A stretch of 64,000 nt of DNA. It comes from Sulfidibacter corallicola (GTDB lineage Bacteria; Acidobacteriota; Holophagae; Acanthopleuribacterales; Acanthopleuribacteraceae). Shown here piece after piece: positions 10,789-19,992 of the stretch; positions within the stretch are counted from its first letter, which is position 1; every line of letters begins with the position of its first letter. The stretch is from contig NZ_CP071793.1 of the NCBI RefSeq assembly GCF_017498545.1, positions 744,001-808,000 on the forward strand, written 5' to 3'. Under the pieces are notes generated by a model. The model had not been told where the DNA came from. It saw only the letters and a list, made by a program, of their open reading frames with translations, and searched no databases. The position numbers and the translations under genes were made by a program.

Positions 10789-10816
10789 GACGCGGGCCAC
10801 GTGCCCGCGTCTTTTT
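10789..10816 (+). terminator. Intrinsic terminator after the protease
   Basis: A 9-bp GC-rich stem, GACGCGGGC (10789-10797) with GCCCGCGTC (10803-10811), followed by five T. Confidence 0.85.
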
Positions 10817-10974
10817 CGTTTGGTGCCCGGGTTGCTTCGAAGGAATTCTCGAAGTGGGCGGCCATGTGGGGACTTGCGAGTTACGTCCTTCGATGGTTCG
10901 ACCGAGCTCGGTGCCGGGGTTCCGCACCCGCAAGGTAGAACGCGCGTCGAAACAAACAGGCTTGAAGTGCCCGT

Positions 10975-11860
10975 GTGATCGAAAGTGACGTAAGGCCTGT
11001 AGGTGGAGCAGCCTGCTCCACCAATCGAAGCAACTTTCGGAACGAGAGAGGGTTACACCAAAGAGCGAAGCCGATCACTCCCCTGGCCGCGCGCCATCAA
11101 GGCCAAAAAGTCCAAGATTCCCGCATCGTGAGAGGGACGTCGTGCAGGGCCGGTAAGGCCTGTAGGTGCCGGGCCCGCCTAGGGCGCTGGGCCGACGCGT
11201 CGAAGCGGCCGAAGCCAGGACGTTGCACGATTGCCAAGAGCGGAGCCAAAGGTTCCGCTGAAGGACTACGGTCGAAGAGCCTGCATGCTCGTTGGCGACG
11301 TAAGGCCTGTGTGGGTGAGCAGCTTGCCTTACCTGCCCTGCTCAACCAATCGAAGCAACCCTAGCAACTACAATCGATTGCGCCAAAGAGCGGAGCACAG
11401 AATCTCCCTCGCAACCCCAATTCGAAGTCGCAAAGTTCAAGGTCCCCACATCGTGAGAGGGGCGTCAGGCTGAGCCGGTAAGGCCTGTGGGTTGAGTAGC
11501 TTGCCTTACCGGCCCCGCTCAACCAATCGGAGTGATCATGATGCGCTGAGGCGAAGCGATCGAGAGTGTCGAAATCTCGGCATAGATCAGCTCGGGGAAG
11601 GGGCGCGCTTCGCTCTTTGGCTCGGTTGCAGGTCAAAGCACACGTCGCTTCGATTGGTGGAACAAGCTGCTCCACCTACCGGCACGACGTCACTCTGAGG
11701 ATGCGGGAACTCCCGAGTCGAATCGCTTCGAGATGTCGGCCCAGCGGGCCAACCTACAGCGACGACGTCACTCTGAGGATGCGGGAACTCCCGAGTGGAG
11801 TTGCTTCGATTGGTGGAACAAGCTGCTCCACCTACATGCCTTACGCCTCTCTCATGGTGC
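10975..11860. repeat. Cluster of family A palindromic repeats
   Basis: At least seven related units occupy the gap between the convergent protease and AraC-type sensor genes. Each has a palindrome beginning GGTGG, GGTTG or GGTGC, an AATCGAAGC-like flank on one side and TAAGGCCTGTA on the other. Examples are the stem GGTGGAGCAG/CTGCTCCACC at 11002-11022, and inverted copies near 11650-11690 and 11800-11850. AAAGAGCGGAGC-like motifs (near 11055, 11228, 11384, 11601) and TGCGGGAACTCCCGAG segments (11702, 11778) recur between the palindromes. No gene is supported between 10820 and 12010. Confidence 0.8.
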
Positions 11861-12010
11861 GGGGGCTTTGAACTTTGCAACTTCGGATTGGCGTCGCGAG
11901 GGCGTCTCTGTGTTTCGCTCTTTAGCGCGTAGGGACAGCCAAGACCGTGCTTCGATTGCCTGACCCAGGGTTCGTTCGTGTTGTTTCGTGGTTTTCGCGG
12001 ACACCTTTGG

Positions 12011-15000
12011 TCAGCGGGTCGGGGCCGAATCGCGGTGGTGGTTGACGAATTGGGTCGGCGTCTGGCCGTAGGTCTCGCGGAACATGGCCGAAAAGCTGCG
12101 CACGTTCTTGAAACCGACGCGATGGGCCACCTCGGCGATGCCGCCCACCCGCCGCGACAGAAGCTCGCAGGCACGCGCCAGCCGATACTCGCGCAACACG
12201 TCCGAAGGCCCCCGACCCGTCAGCGCCGTCAACTTTCGCAGCAATTGCCTGCGCGAATAACCCACTTCCGCGGCCAGGTCTTCCACGCCGAAGGACGGGT
12301 TCCCACTGAGCTCCTCGAGAATGTCCGCGATTCGCTGAAGGAACATCTCGTCGGCGGAAGGCTCCTCGGACTGGGACGAATCCGAGGCCAAGGCCTGCAT
12401 GGGCGCTTGGGAAGCCTCCGTTTCGGAGGAGCCCTCCACCGCACTCAGGAAACGCCGGCGGTAGTGATCGGCCAACTTTTTGCGGCCCTCGATCAGGTTA
12501 CCCATTCGAGTCAGCAACTCGGCGGTGCTGAACGGTTTGGAAAGGTAATCGTCGGCACCCTGGCTCAATCCCTCCAATTTGCCGGCCTCGTCGGCGCGCG
12601 CGGTCAAGAGGACGACGGGAATGTGGGAAGTGCGTTCGTCACCCTTGAGCGCTTCGCAGAGTGCGAACCCGTCGCGGCCCGGCATCATGACGTCGCTCAA
12701 TACCAAATCGGGCACCCACTCGCGCGCTCGCTGGAAACCGTCTTCGCCATTGATCGCTTCCACGACCCGATAGTGATCTTCCATTTTTTCGCGCAGGTAA
12801 CGGCGGATGTCGCGGTGATCTTCGACGACCAGGACCGTCGGCCGGTGATCTTCACCATCCTCCGTCGGCGGCGCTGCAATGCCGGGATCCGGTTCGAAGT
12901 CGGCGGCGACGTCGACGTAATCGGCGCGGTGCGACATGGAAGAGGCGCCGGCCGAGTCGCGTGTCGAGAGAGAGGCGCCGGTCGCGGTAGCTTCCGCGCC
13001 ACCCTGGGCGACGGATTGCGCATCCTCGGGATGAGTCGGGGCTTTCGGCAACGCGACCGTGAAGCGGGTGCCCTCCTCCGGCTCACTCCTGACGCGAATG
13101 TCGCCGCCGTGCATTTGCACCAACTCTCGGGCGAGGGCGAGGCCGATCCCGGTTCCGCCGGAGCTGATCCGTTCGGCACCCGGCGCCTGGTAGAACCGGT
13201 CGAAGATATGCGGCAGATCCGCTGGCGCGATACCTTGGCCGGTATCGGCGACCTGGATACTGACGCCACCGTCGGTCGCCGCTTCCAGCGAGACCGTCAC
13301 CTTGCCACCGGCGGGCGTATGCTTGAAGGCATTGGAGAGCAGATTGAACAGGACCTTCTCGAGTTTGTCCTCGTCACAGGAAATGGTGACCGGACCCGTT
13401 TCGCCCGCGCGTTCCAGATCGATACCCAAGCGTTCGGCCTGATGCCGAAAGGCCGCCACACAGCGATCGACCATCAACGCTACATCCTCACGGCGTGGGT
13501 GGAGCACCATTTGACCGGCTTCCAGTTTGGAGACATCCAAAAGCTGGTTGATCAGCCCCAGCAGTCGATGGGTGTGCCGGTGCATCAGATCCAGACGCTC
13601 GTGGGCGCGCTCTTCCATGGCCCCCAAGGTGCCTTCGCGAAGGTCTTCCAAGGGGTTGAGGATCAGCGTCAGGGGCGTGCGAAGCTCGTGGGAGATGTTC
13701 GTAAAAAACGCGGTTTTGAGGCGATCGGCTTCGAGTAACTTCTCTCGACCGGCCTGGAGCGCCTCGTTCTGTTCCTGAAGTTTGCTGGTGGCGGCTTCGA
13801 TGCGGCGTTTCAAGACGCGGTTGAGCTGGCGGTCGCGCTCCGCCATTTCCTGGCGCTGCTTGGCCAGGCGTTTCTGGGCGGCGGCATTCTCGCGTTCCAC
13901 TGCCAGCTTGGAGCGCTGCCAGTGGATTTCCCAGAGGAGCAGCGCCAGAATGATCAGGCCGTACCCACCATAGGCCCACCAGGTCTGCCAGGGCGCCGGA
14001 TCCACCTCCAGCGACAACCCTGCGCCCGGTGTTCCCCAGTTGCCCTCGCTGTCGGCCGCGGCCACCTGGAACTGGTAGCTGCCGGCGTCGAGGTCGGTGT
14101 ACACGGCCAGCCGTTCGGATCCGCTGGTCTCGATCCATTCGCGATCGAACCCTTCCAACCGGTAGCGGTAGCGGAGATCGTCGGGTGCGGAGAAGTCCAG
14201 ACCGGCGAATTCCAATGTGAGATGGTCCTGGTCGTAGGCCAGGTGGATGCGATCCGAAAGGTGCGCCGGCTTGGACAACAGTGCGGAGGGGTCGGTTGAA
14301 TCGGGCACCACCACGCGGTTGTTCAGGCGCAGTTGGGTCAACACGACGGAGGGGGCGTCGCAGTGGCGATCGATCTCCGCCGGGAAAAATCGGTTGAAGC
14401 CGTTGACGCCGCCGAACATCAACCGTCCGTCGTTGCCGACCGCGGCCGCCTGGAGATTGAACTCGTCGCTCTGCAGACCGTCTCGACGAAAATAGGACGT
14501 CACCCGGTCACTGTCGGGGTCGAGCCGGAACAGGCCGCTGTTGGTCGCGCCCCAAATCATGCCCTGGCCATCCAGGGACAGCGACACCACGTGCGTGTTG
14601 GGGAGTCCCTGGGCGCGTCCGTACCGCACGGCTCGGGTTTGGCCCGGGTCGAGTCGGTTCAAGCCCTCCGGTGTACCGATCCACAGCCGACCGGCCCGGT
14701 CCGGTTGCAGCGAGTAAATCGAATCCGAGGTCAGGCCGTTCGCTTCGGCCGAAAAGCGCTCGAACGCTTCGGATCGTGGATCGAAGCGATCGAGCCCCTC
14801 GTGGGTGCCCACCCAAATGCGCCCGTCCTCGGCCGGAGCGGTCGATTGGATCCAATTGTGGGAAAGCGAACGGGCGTCGTCGGGATCGTGCTTCCAGGAA
14901 ATGAAGGCATCCAATTCGGCGTCGTAGCGCACCAGGCCGTGGTAGGTCCCGATCCAGACGGGGGCGTTCACGCCGGGTTCCACCAGGAAATTGAACACGT

Positions 15001-16483
15001 AAACGCTGCCGAGCTTGTTTTGGGAAATATGCGTGAATTGACCGGAATCGGGATCCAGCCAATGGAGCCCGCCGCCGAAGGTCCCGACCCAAATGCGCCC
15101 GGCGGCATCCTCGGCCAGGGCCACCACGCGCGGGTCACGCAACGTCTCGGCCGATGCCGACGATTCCGCGTCGGGGCGATAGCGCGTGACGCGGTTCGTG
15201 GCGGGGTCCAGACAATCCAGCCCGATTTCGCGCAGGCCGACCCAGATGCGATCCCGCGAATCCTGCAATAGTGCCCAAACGTTGTTGTGGCTCATGGTCG
15301 CCGGGTTGGTAGGTTCGTGACGGTAATGACCGAACGCCTCCTGGTCGGGATCGTGCAGGTTGACCCCGCCAAACCCCGTGCCCACCCAAAGCAGGCCCGA
15401 ACGATCCTCGAACAGGCAGTAAATGTGCGACGAGGTCAGGCCCTCCTTGTCGCCCGGATCGTGTTGAAACCGTCGGAATCGGATGGACCCGTCCGAGCCG
15501 GCGTCCGTATCGGGACGCACCAGGTTCAGGCCATCTTCCGTGCCGATCCAGATACGGTCGCTTCGGTCCGAAAAAATGTCGATGACCGTCTTTTGCGACA
15601 GGCTGTGGGGATCGCCGGGGTTCGGTTGAAACGCCTGCAGGGTCTCGCTCTCCTTGGCGAGCCGAAACAATCCGCGATTGGTGCCGATCCAGAGTGCCTG
15701 GTCGGCACCGCGATGCATGCTGATGACCGCCGCCTCCGGCAAACCGGCGAGGGGTTTCAGCGATTCGGGAAGGTCCGCGCCGGCGTTCACCCGAACCACG
15801 CGTTCCTTGCGGCCCTCGTAGAGATAGAGCCCGCGTAGGGTGCCGATCAGCATGTGGGATTCGTCCACGTCGAAAAAAGCGTAGACCCGAACCCAGTCGT
15901 CGGCCTCGGTCTGCTCGACGTCGGGTCGAAAGAAACGAAAGGTCTGCTGTGTGTCGTCGTAGCGGCAGATCCACGGATTGGCGCCGCCGACCCAGATGCC
16001 GCCGAGGGGATCCTGATGAAGGGCGGACACGTCGGCCACCATCGTTTCGCGCTGGTGGCTCAAGCTTGGAACGATGCCCGTGAATTCGTCTCGGTTCGGC
16101 CGGTAGAGCGCCAGGCCCCGTTGCGTTCCGGCCCACAGGCGACCGTCCGCCGACAACAACAGCTTGTTGACCCAGTCACTGGGCAATCCGGAAGCGGATG
16201 GCGCGTCGCGGCGATACGTTTTGAAATGTTGGCCGTCGTAGCGATTGAGGCCGTCGCTGGTGGCGATCCAAACAAAGCCGGTTTCATCCTGGACGATGGC
16301 CTGAATCGAGTTGATGGAAAGCCCGTCCTCGACCGTCAGGTCCTGGAAGCGGAACGCCTCGTCCAGGGCCAGGCCGGGCGGAATCAGGAGTGCGGCGATC
16401 AGCAGAAAAAGCCGCCGGGTCAGGCTCCGGTGAGCCTGCAAAAGTGTAGGCCATGCGGCAATCAAGGTGCGCGACACATCCAT
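12011..16483 (-). CDS. Hybrid two-component system protein (Reg_prop sensor, kinase, receiver, AraC output)
   Basis: 1490 residues, the one-protein two-component architecture known from polysaccharide-sensing HTCS regulators. Signal/anchor segment (about 20-40, RLFLLIAALLIPPGLA), propeller repeats with LWIGTxxGL/IWVGT signatures (about 45-700), Y_Y_Y domain (about 730-800), membrane span next to TWWAYGGYGLIILALLLW, coiled coil, HisKA with His932 (ISHELRTP), HATPase (about 1030-1140), receiver with Asp1264 (LSDVMMP), and a C-terminal AraC helix-turn-helix (about 1390-1485, GGIAEVAHRVGFKNVRSFSAMFRETYGQTP). It should bind a ligand in the periplasm and directly regulate transcription. Unlike the kinase at 3.3 kb, its base composition is uniformly GC-rich. 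No sugar-use operon is adjacent, so the ligand is unknown. Confidence 0.93.
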   Translation of the reverse strand: MDVSRTLIAAWPTLLQAHRSLTRRLFLLIAALLIPPGLALDEAFRFQDLTVEDGLSINSIQAIVQDETGFVWIATSDGLNRYDGQHFKTYRRDAPSASGLPSDWVNKLLLSADGRLWAGTQRGLALYRPNRDEFTGIVPSLSHQRETMVADVSALHQDPLGGIWVGGANPWICRYDDTQQTFRFFRPDVEQTEADDWVRVYAFFDVDESHMLIGTLRGLYLYEGRKERVVRVNAGADLPESLKPLAGLPEAAVISMHRGADQALWIGTNRGLFRLAKESETLQAFQPNPGDPHSLSQKTVIDIFSDRSDRIWIGTEDGLNLVRPDTDAGSDGSIRFRRFQHDPGDKEGLTSSHIYCLFEDRSGLLWVGTGFGGVNLHDPDQEAFGHYRHEPTNPATMSHNNVWALLQDSRDRIWVGLREIGLDCLDPATNRVTRYRPDAESSASAETLRDPRVVALAEDAAGRIWVGTFGGGLHWLDPDSGQFTHISQNKLGSVYVFNFLVEPGVNAPVWIGTYHGLVRYDAELDAFISWKHDPDDARSLSHNWIQSTAPAEDGRIWVGTHEGLDRFDPRSEAFERFSAEANGLTSDSIYSLQPDRAGRLWIGTPEGLNRLDPGQTRAVRYGRAQGLPNTHVVSLSLDGQGMIWGATNSGLFRLDPDSDRVTSYFRRDGLQSDEFNLQAAAVGNDGRLMFGGVNGFNRFFPAEIDRHCDAPSVVLTQLRLNNRVVVPDSTDPSALLSKPAHLSDRIHLAYDQDHLTLEFAGLDFSAPDDLRYRYRLEGFDREWIETSGSERLAVYTDLDAGSYQFQVAAADSEGNWGTPGAGLSLEVDPAPWQTWWAYGGYGLIILALLLWEIHWQRSKLAVERENAAAQKRLAKQRQEMAERDRQLNRVLKRRIEAATSKLQEQNEALQAGREKLLEADRLKTAFFTNISHELRTPLTLILNPLEDLREGTLGAMEERAHERLDLMHRHTHRLLGLINQLLDVSKLEAGQMVLHPRREDVALMVDRCVAAFRHQAERLGIDLERAGETGPVTISCDEDKLEKVLFNLLSNAFKHTPAGGKVTVSLEAATDGGVSIQVADTGQGIAPADLPHIFDRFYQAPGAERISSGGTGIGLALARELVQMHGGDIRVRSEPEEGTRFTVALPKAPTHPEDAQSVAQGGAEATATGASLSTRDSAGASSMSHRADYVDVAADFEPDPGIAAPPTEDGEDHRPTVLVVEDHRDIRRYLREKMEDHYRVVEAINGEDGFQRAREWVPDLVLSDVMMPGRDGFALCEALKGDERTSHIPVVLLTARADEAGKLEGLSQGADDYLSKPFSTAELLTRMGNLIEGRKKLADHYRRRFLSAVEGSSETEASQAPMQALASDSSQSEEPSADEMFLQRIADILEELSGNPSFGVEDLAAEVGYSRRQLLRKLTALTGRGPSDVLREYRLARACELLSRRVGGIAEVAHRVGFKNVRSFSAMFRETYGQTPTQFVNHHRDSAPTR

Positions 16484-17138
16484 TTAAATGAACCCGAATC
16501 ACGAATCATTCGTGTTCGCGGGGAGCGCGTTCGTGAGACGCGTTCCACGAGATACCGGCAAACACGGAACCAGCCCGCCTCGCTCGTCGACTTCCCGCTC
16601 CGAGGTTGAAAGCCATCGCCACGGCTGCGTGTGAGCCATCGAAAAACCCGCTACGCACCGTCCCTGTACGCCTCCGGTTTTTCTCCGACGCAAGCCTTGT
16701 ATCGACAGCGTTTTTCATCCTCTCGTAACGAATTTTGACGAGAAATGGGGCTCGGTTCTGAAAACGGGCCCATTATACATCGGAAACCGTGGGTCCGAGG
16801 GACAAGCTGGGTCCCCGAAATGAAAGAACCGGGACCGCTTGGCGCAAGCGGTTCCCGGTGCGTTGGTTAGTGCCCATCCAGAAACGGGGACCCCGCCGCT
16901 ATCGAAGCGGCCAGCCTGACCGGTGCGGTCGCCGATCTCGGACGCCAACCCTAAACCAGCTCAGAACCGGCACGAGTCTGCCGCCATTTGGTACGGCGAA
17001 TCCCCTGGCGACATTCGCGTTGCAAGGGTTCGATCGTCGCCTGCCGAGATCGCGCCCATCCAGTCGAGAGGCCTCGTTGAAAGGGGCCGCCTCGGTCCGG
17101 ATGGGCGTCGGTATGTCCAGGAAGGACGTTCGCAGCCG
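16484..17138. other. Intergenic region with one hairpin and a partial family B repeat
   Basis: No credible gene is seen. It contains the hairpin at 16820-16859 and, at 16870-16881, the left arm GTGCCCATCCAG of the family B repeat, followed by a different continuation without the right arm. Confidence 0.5.
16820..16859 (-). terminator. Possible terminator downstream of the dehydrogenase gene
   Basis: On the minus strand ACCGGGAACCGCTT pairs with AAGCGGTCCCGGT around loop GCGCC, with one bulge, followed by TCTTTCATTT. The T-tract is imperfect and the element lies about 280 bp after the stop, so this call is tentative. Confidence 0.4.
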
Positions 17139-18275
17139 TCAGTCGACCGGCTCGGTGGAGAAGGTGAGGGGGAACAGTTCCTGGTTGGAGAAGGAAAGAT
17201 TGGTTTCCTCGTGACCCCAGATGATCTTCTTCACGGCGAAGTCGACGGCCTTGTTGAACGACAGGTTGTTGCGGAATGCGGTACGGAAGGTCAACCCGAG
17301 CATCTTGCGGATGGTGCGGGTGATCTTGGCCCGCGTCTGCTCTTCCGAAAGCTTCTCGATCTCCAGGTATTGGATCGAGCAGACACCGCCCATGTTGGCG
17401 ATGTAGTCCGGGCAATAGACCACGCCCCTGGCCTGGAGCGCCTTGCCGATGCTGGAGTTCTGGAGCTGGTTGTTGGCGGCGCCACAAATGATCTTGTAGC
17501 GAATCATGTCCAGGTTGCCGCGGTTGACCACCTCGCCCCGTGCGCAGGGAACGAAGACATCGACCTCCGCGCTTTCCCAGTTGTTGGGATCGATGATCGT
17601 GGCCTCGGGATAGTTGGTCAGGACGCGCTCGACGTTTTCCGGGCGAATGTCGGAGATGAAGAGTTCGGCGCCCGCGCCGTGCAGGTACCCCAGCAGGGAA
17701 GTACCGACCTTGCCCAATCCCTGGACCAGGACCTTCTTGCCTTCGAGGGAGCGTTTCCCGTCGAAGAGATCCATGGCGAAGTAGTTCACGGCGAACTCGA
17801 TGCTGGCGAACACGCCCCAGGCGGTCCAAGGCGAGGGATCGACGATGATGCCGAAGATGTTCTTGGTGTGCTCGTGCACGATGTGCATGTCGGGCACGGT
17901 GGTGTTCATGTCCTCGGCGGTGTAGTAGCGATCACCTTCGCGGTTGACCCAGGCCACGAACTTGCCGAACTCCTGCAGAATGGTTTCGCGCTCGCGGCCT
18001 TCCACCTTGGGATCGCAGATGATCACCGATTTGCCACCCCCCAGCGGCAGTTCGGCGACGGCGTTTTTGAAGGTCATGCCGCGGCTCAACCGCAATACGT
18101 CGGTCAAGGCCTCGGATTCATTGTTGTACTGGGTCATGCGGCAGCCCCCCAGGGCCCAGCCTCGTGACGTATCGTGTACCGCGATGATGGACACCACGCC
18201 CGGGGCGATTTCGGCCCGGTACACGGCTTCCCATTGGGGAATGCTCATACGCGTCACTTTGCTTTCATCGAACAT
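17139..18275 (-). CDS. Leucine/Glu/Phe/Val dehydrogenase family enzyme
   Basis: 378 residues with a strong binding site (GGAAGGAGCAGAC) before the ATG. The family oxidatively deaminates a branched-chain or related amino acid using NAD+ in the cytoplasm. The catalytic lysines are visible at positions 70 (GMTFKNAVAELPLGGGK) and 82, very close to the Lys68/Lys80 of Bacillus leucine dehydrogenase, and the Rossmann motif GLGKVG lies near residue 193. Length matches leucine dehydrogenases (about 364) rather than glutamate dehydrogenases. An extra 20-residue Ser/Glu-rich tail follows. Leucine dehydrogenase is the best guess. Substrate choice between leucine, valine and phenylalanine cannot be settled by eye. 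Confidence 0.85.
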   Translation of the reverse strand: MFDESKVTRMSIPQWEAVYRAEIAPGVVSIIAVHDTSRGWALGGCRMTQYNNESEALTDVLRLSRGMTFKNAVAELPLGGGKSVIICDPKVEGRERETILQEFGKFVAWVNREGDRYYTAEDMNTTVPDMHIVHEHTKNIFGIIVDPSPWTAWGVFASIEFAVNYFAMDLFDGKRSLEGKKVLVQGLGKVGTSLLGYLHGAGAELFISDIRPENVERVLTNYPEATIIDPNNWESAEVDVFVPCARGEVVNRGNLDMIRYKIICGAANNQLQNSSIGKALQARGVVYCPDYIANMGGVCSIQYLEIEKLSEEQTRAKITRTIRKMLGLTFRTAFRNNLSFNKAVDFAVKKIIWGHEETNLSFSNQELFPLTFSTEPVD

Positions 18276-18923
18276 GTCTGCTCCTTCCTAAGTCATGCCG
18301 GGACCCGCCCCCGGCGCGTTCGATATTCAATAAGGTCCGGTTCTCGCCGGTTGGAAATCAAAACCCGATGGTTTCAGCGGCTCAGCACATCGATCAATTC
18401 GAATGTCACATTGCGAAACCAAGGATTCGGTACACAGCTTCGCTGCTGCGCCGACCGCTCCTCCTGGCGACCTGAAGCGCGAACGGCTCGGTTCTCGCCG
18501 GGTCGCCCATGGTCGGCTTGTCACGCTCGTCCTGGCCGATGGTGGTGGACGAGCGAATGCCCCCAAATAAATCGAACTACACGAAAAAGATGTCCCGGAT
18601 GGTGTGGTGGTCGGATGCACGGCCCGTTTCGATGGGCCTCTCGACTACCTACGATCGACTCGCTCGACGGCAGGCGTGCGCGCGAACGGATTCGGGCTCC
18701 TTCGTCCCTTGGGTGAATGGAGCCTGCCCGAACCGGCGTTTCCCGACCTCGATCGCGACGAGCGATCCTCGTCCCCCGAACCCATCCGTGGATTCACCAG
18801 ATCATTGTCATAACGCGATGAAAAAAGCAAGGCGACCCGCGGCAGAACCCAAGCCGCTGACACCGCGCGAACGGGGGCTTCGCGCCTGGTCGTGCCGTTT
18901 CGGAACCAGAGCCCAAAAACGAC
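18276..18923. other. Intergenic region, nothing recognised
   Basis: Open frames here lack binding sites and have no protein-like features. The region holds the upstream sequence of the dehydrogenase and is otherwise unremarkable. Confidence 0.4.
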
Positions 18924-18959
18924 AAAAGCCCGAAAGCGAAAAACGCTTCGGGCTTTTTT
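18924..18959 (-). terminator. Bidirectional-looking terminator after tRNA-Met
   Basis: AAAGCCCGAAAGCG and CGCTTCGGGCTTT form a long stem around a short A-rich loop. T-runs occur on both strands, six T on the plus side and TTTTG on the minus side. It lies 28 bp past the tRNA 3' end. Confidence 0.75.
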
Positions 18960-18987
18960 GTCATGTTCCATTTCTCGAAGGAGAAGA

Positions 18988-19064
18988 TGGTGGCGATGGA
19001 GGGATTCGAACCCCCGACACTACGGATATGAGCCGTATGCTCTAACCACCTGAGCTACATCGCC
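18988..19064 (-). tRNA. tRNA-Met (anticodon CAT)
   Basis: 77 nt on the minus strand with encoded CCA at 18988-18990. The acceptor arm GGCGATG pairs with CATCGCC, the D-arm is TAGCTCAGGTGGTTAGAGC, the anticodon stem TACGG/CCGTA encloses loop CTCATAT (anticodon at 19028-19030), and the T-arm contains GGTTCGAATCC. The paired first base G1-C72 indicates an elongator rather than an initiator tRNA. A CAT anticodon could also belong to the lysidine-modified tRNA-Ile2, but the overall sequence is closer to elongator tRNA-Met. Confidence 0.95.
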
Positions 19065-19077
19065 ACAGGGCTTGCCT

Positions 19078-19105
19078 ATACTAACTGATCTCGAACAAAG
19101 GTCAA
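19078..19105 (-). promoter_or_regulatory. Promoter of tRNA-Met
   Basis: On the minus strand TTGACC (19105-19100), a 16-bp spacer and TAGTAT (19083-19078), ending 13 bp before the mature tRNA 5' end, the usual spacing for a short-leader stable RNA. Confidence 0.65.
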
Positions 19106-19335
19106 CCCCTTTTTGTACTTTTTTGCGGCTCCGGCGAGCCAACTCTTTCATCTTCAGGCGGGTTGGCGGCTTACTGAGTCGTTGCTCCGGCCGAGGGCGG
19201 GATTGCCGGTGGTCGGAATGCCGATCGTCCGGCAATCCAGCCAGCGGCACACCGGGCATTGGGTTTTCAAGTGGGTAACTAATCGAAGCGAGCCCGCATG
19301 CTGTTCCCGGCTGCCAGAGATGGTCGTCGGGCAGG

Positions 19336-19384
19336 GCCGGTAAGGCCAGGTAGGTGCGACCGCTGGTCGCACATTCCGAAGCCG
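19336..19384. repeat. Family A palindromic repeat, single copy
   Basis: Flank GGTAAGGCCAGGTAG, then stem GTGCGACC/GGTCGCAC (19354-19372), then ATTCCGAAGC. The flanks match the other family A copies, while the stem sequence is different but fully complementary. The rest of the gap from 19106 to 19577 shows no gene. Confidence 0.7.
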
Positions 19385-19577
19385 GATGCTTCAATGTTCC
19401 CGCAATGGGCTGTGTTTCTCTCTTTCAAGTCTCGAACCTGCGATGCGCGGATCGCTTCGACAAGTTCAGCCGGCGGGCTTACCGCCCCTGATGCCCCTAC
19501 CGGGCACGACGAATCTCTCGGCATTCGGGGACTCCCAACAGATCTCCCGATCAGGGAGGATTTCCGTCGCGGGTCCG

Positions 19578-19961
19578 TCATTGAAGGCCCAGGACCGCCC
19601 GGGTGATCAGGAACCCGAGGAATACGGCGATCATGGTGCCCACCACGTTGAGCGCCCACTGGGTCAGGCCCGCCCAGGGTTTGTGCTGGAGGAACAGGAC
19701 GAGGGTCTCCGCGGCGAAGGTGCTGAAGGTGGTCAAGGCGCCGAGCAGGCCGGTCTGGAAGAGCAACCGGACCTCGACCGCCATGTGGCGCTCCTGGAGC
19801 CAGGCCAGGATCATGCCCGCCAGAAAGGAACCCAGCAGGTTGGCGGCCAGGGTGCCCCAGGCCAGGTTCTCGCTCAGCGGGGCCAGCCAGATCGAAAGCG
19901 CGTAACGGGCCATGGCGCCCAAGGCCCCGCCCAACGCCACCATGGCAAAATATTGCGGCAC
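19578..19961 (-). CDS. crcB: Fluoride channel CrcB/FluC
   Basis: 127 residues, the usual size for this small four-helix membrane protein that exports fluoride as a dual-topology dimer. Signatures seen are the N-terminal GGALGAMARY, ANLLGSFLAG and GALTTFSTFAAE with its Phe-box. The start is GTG at 19961, six bases after GAGG. An internal ATG seven codons later is the alternative. It follows mutS by 31 bp and is probably co-transcribed. There is no room for a fluoride riboswitch in that gap, so it would not be directly fluoride-induced from here. Confidence 0.93.
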   Translation of the reverse strand: MPQYFAMVALGGALGAMARYALSIWLAPLSENLAWGTLAANLLGSFLAGMILAWLQERHMAVEVRLLFQTGLLGALTTFSTFAAETLVLFLQHKPWAGLTQWALNVVGTMIAVFLGFLITRAVLGLQ

Positions 19962-19992
19962 GATTCACCTCGATGGGGATCCGCGATGGGGT

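Noticed and set aside
16951..17829. Second minus-strand frame inside the dehydrogenase gene
   Set aside because: Arg/Gly/Pro-rich shadow in another frame of a complete dehydrogenase.
19962..19992. Fluoride riboswitch in front of crcB
   Set aside because: Only 31 bp separate mutS and crcB, too short for the aptamer, and no pseudoknot pattern is present.
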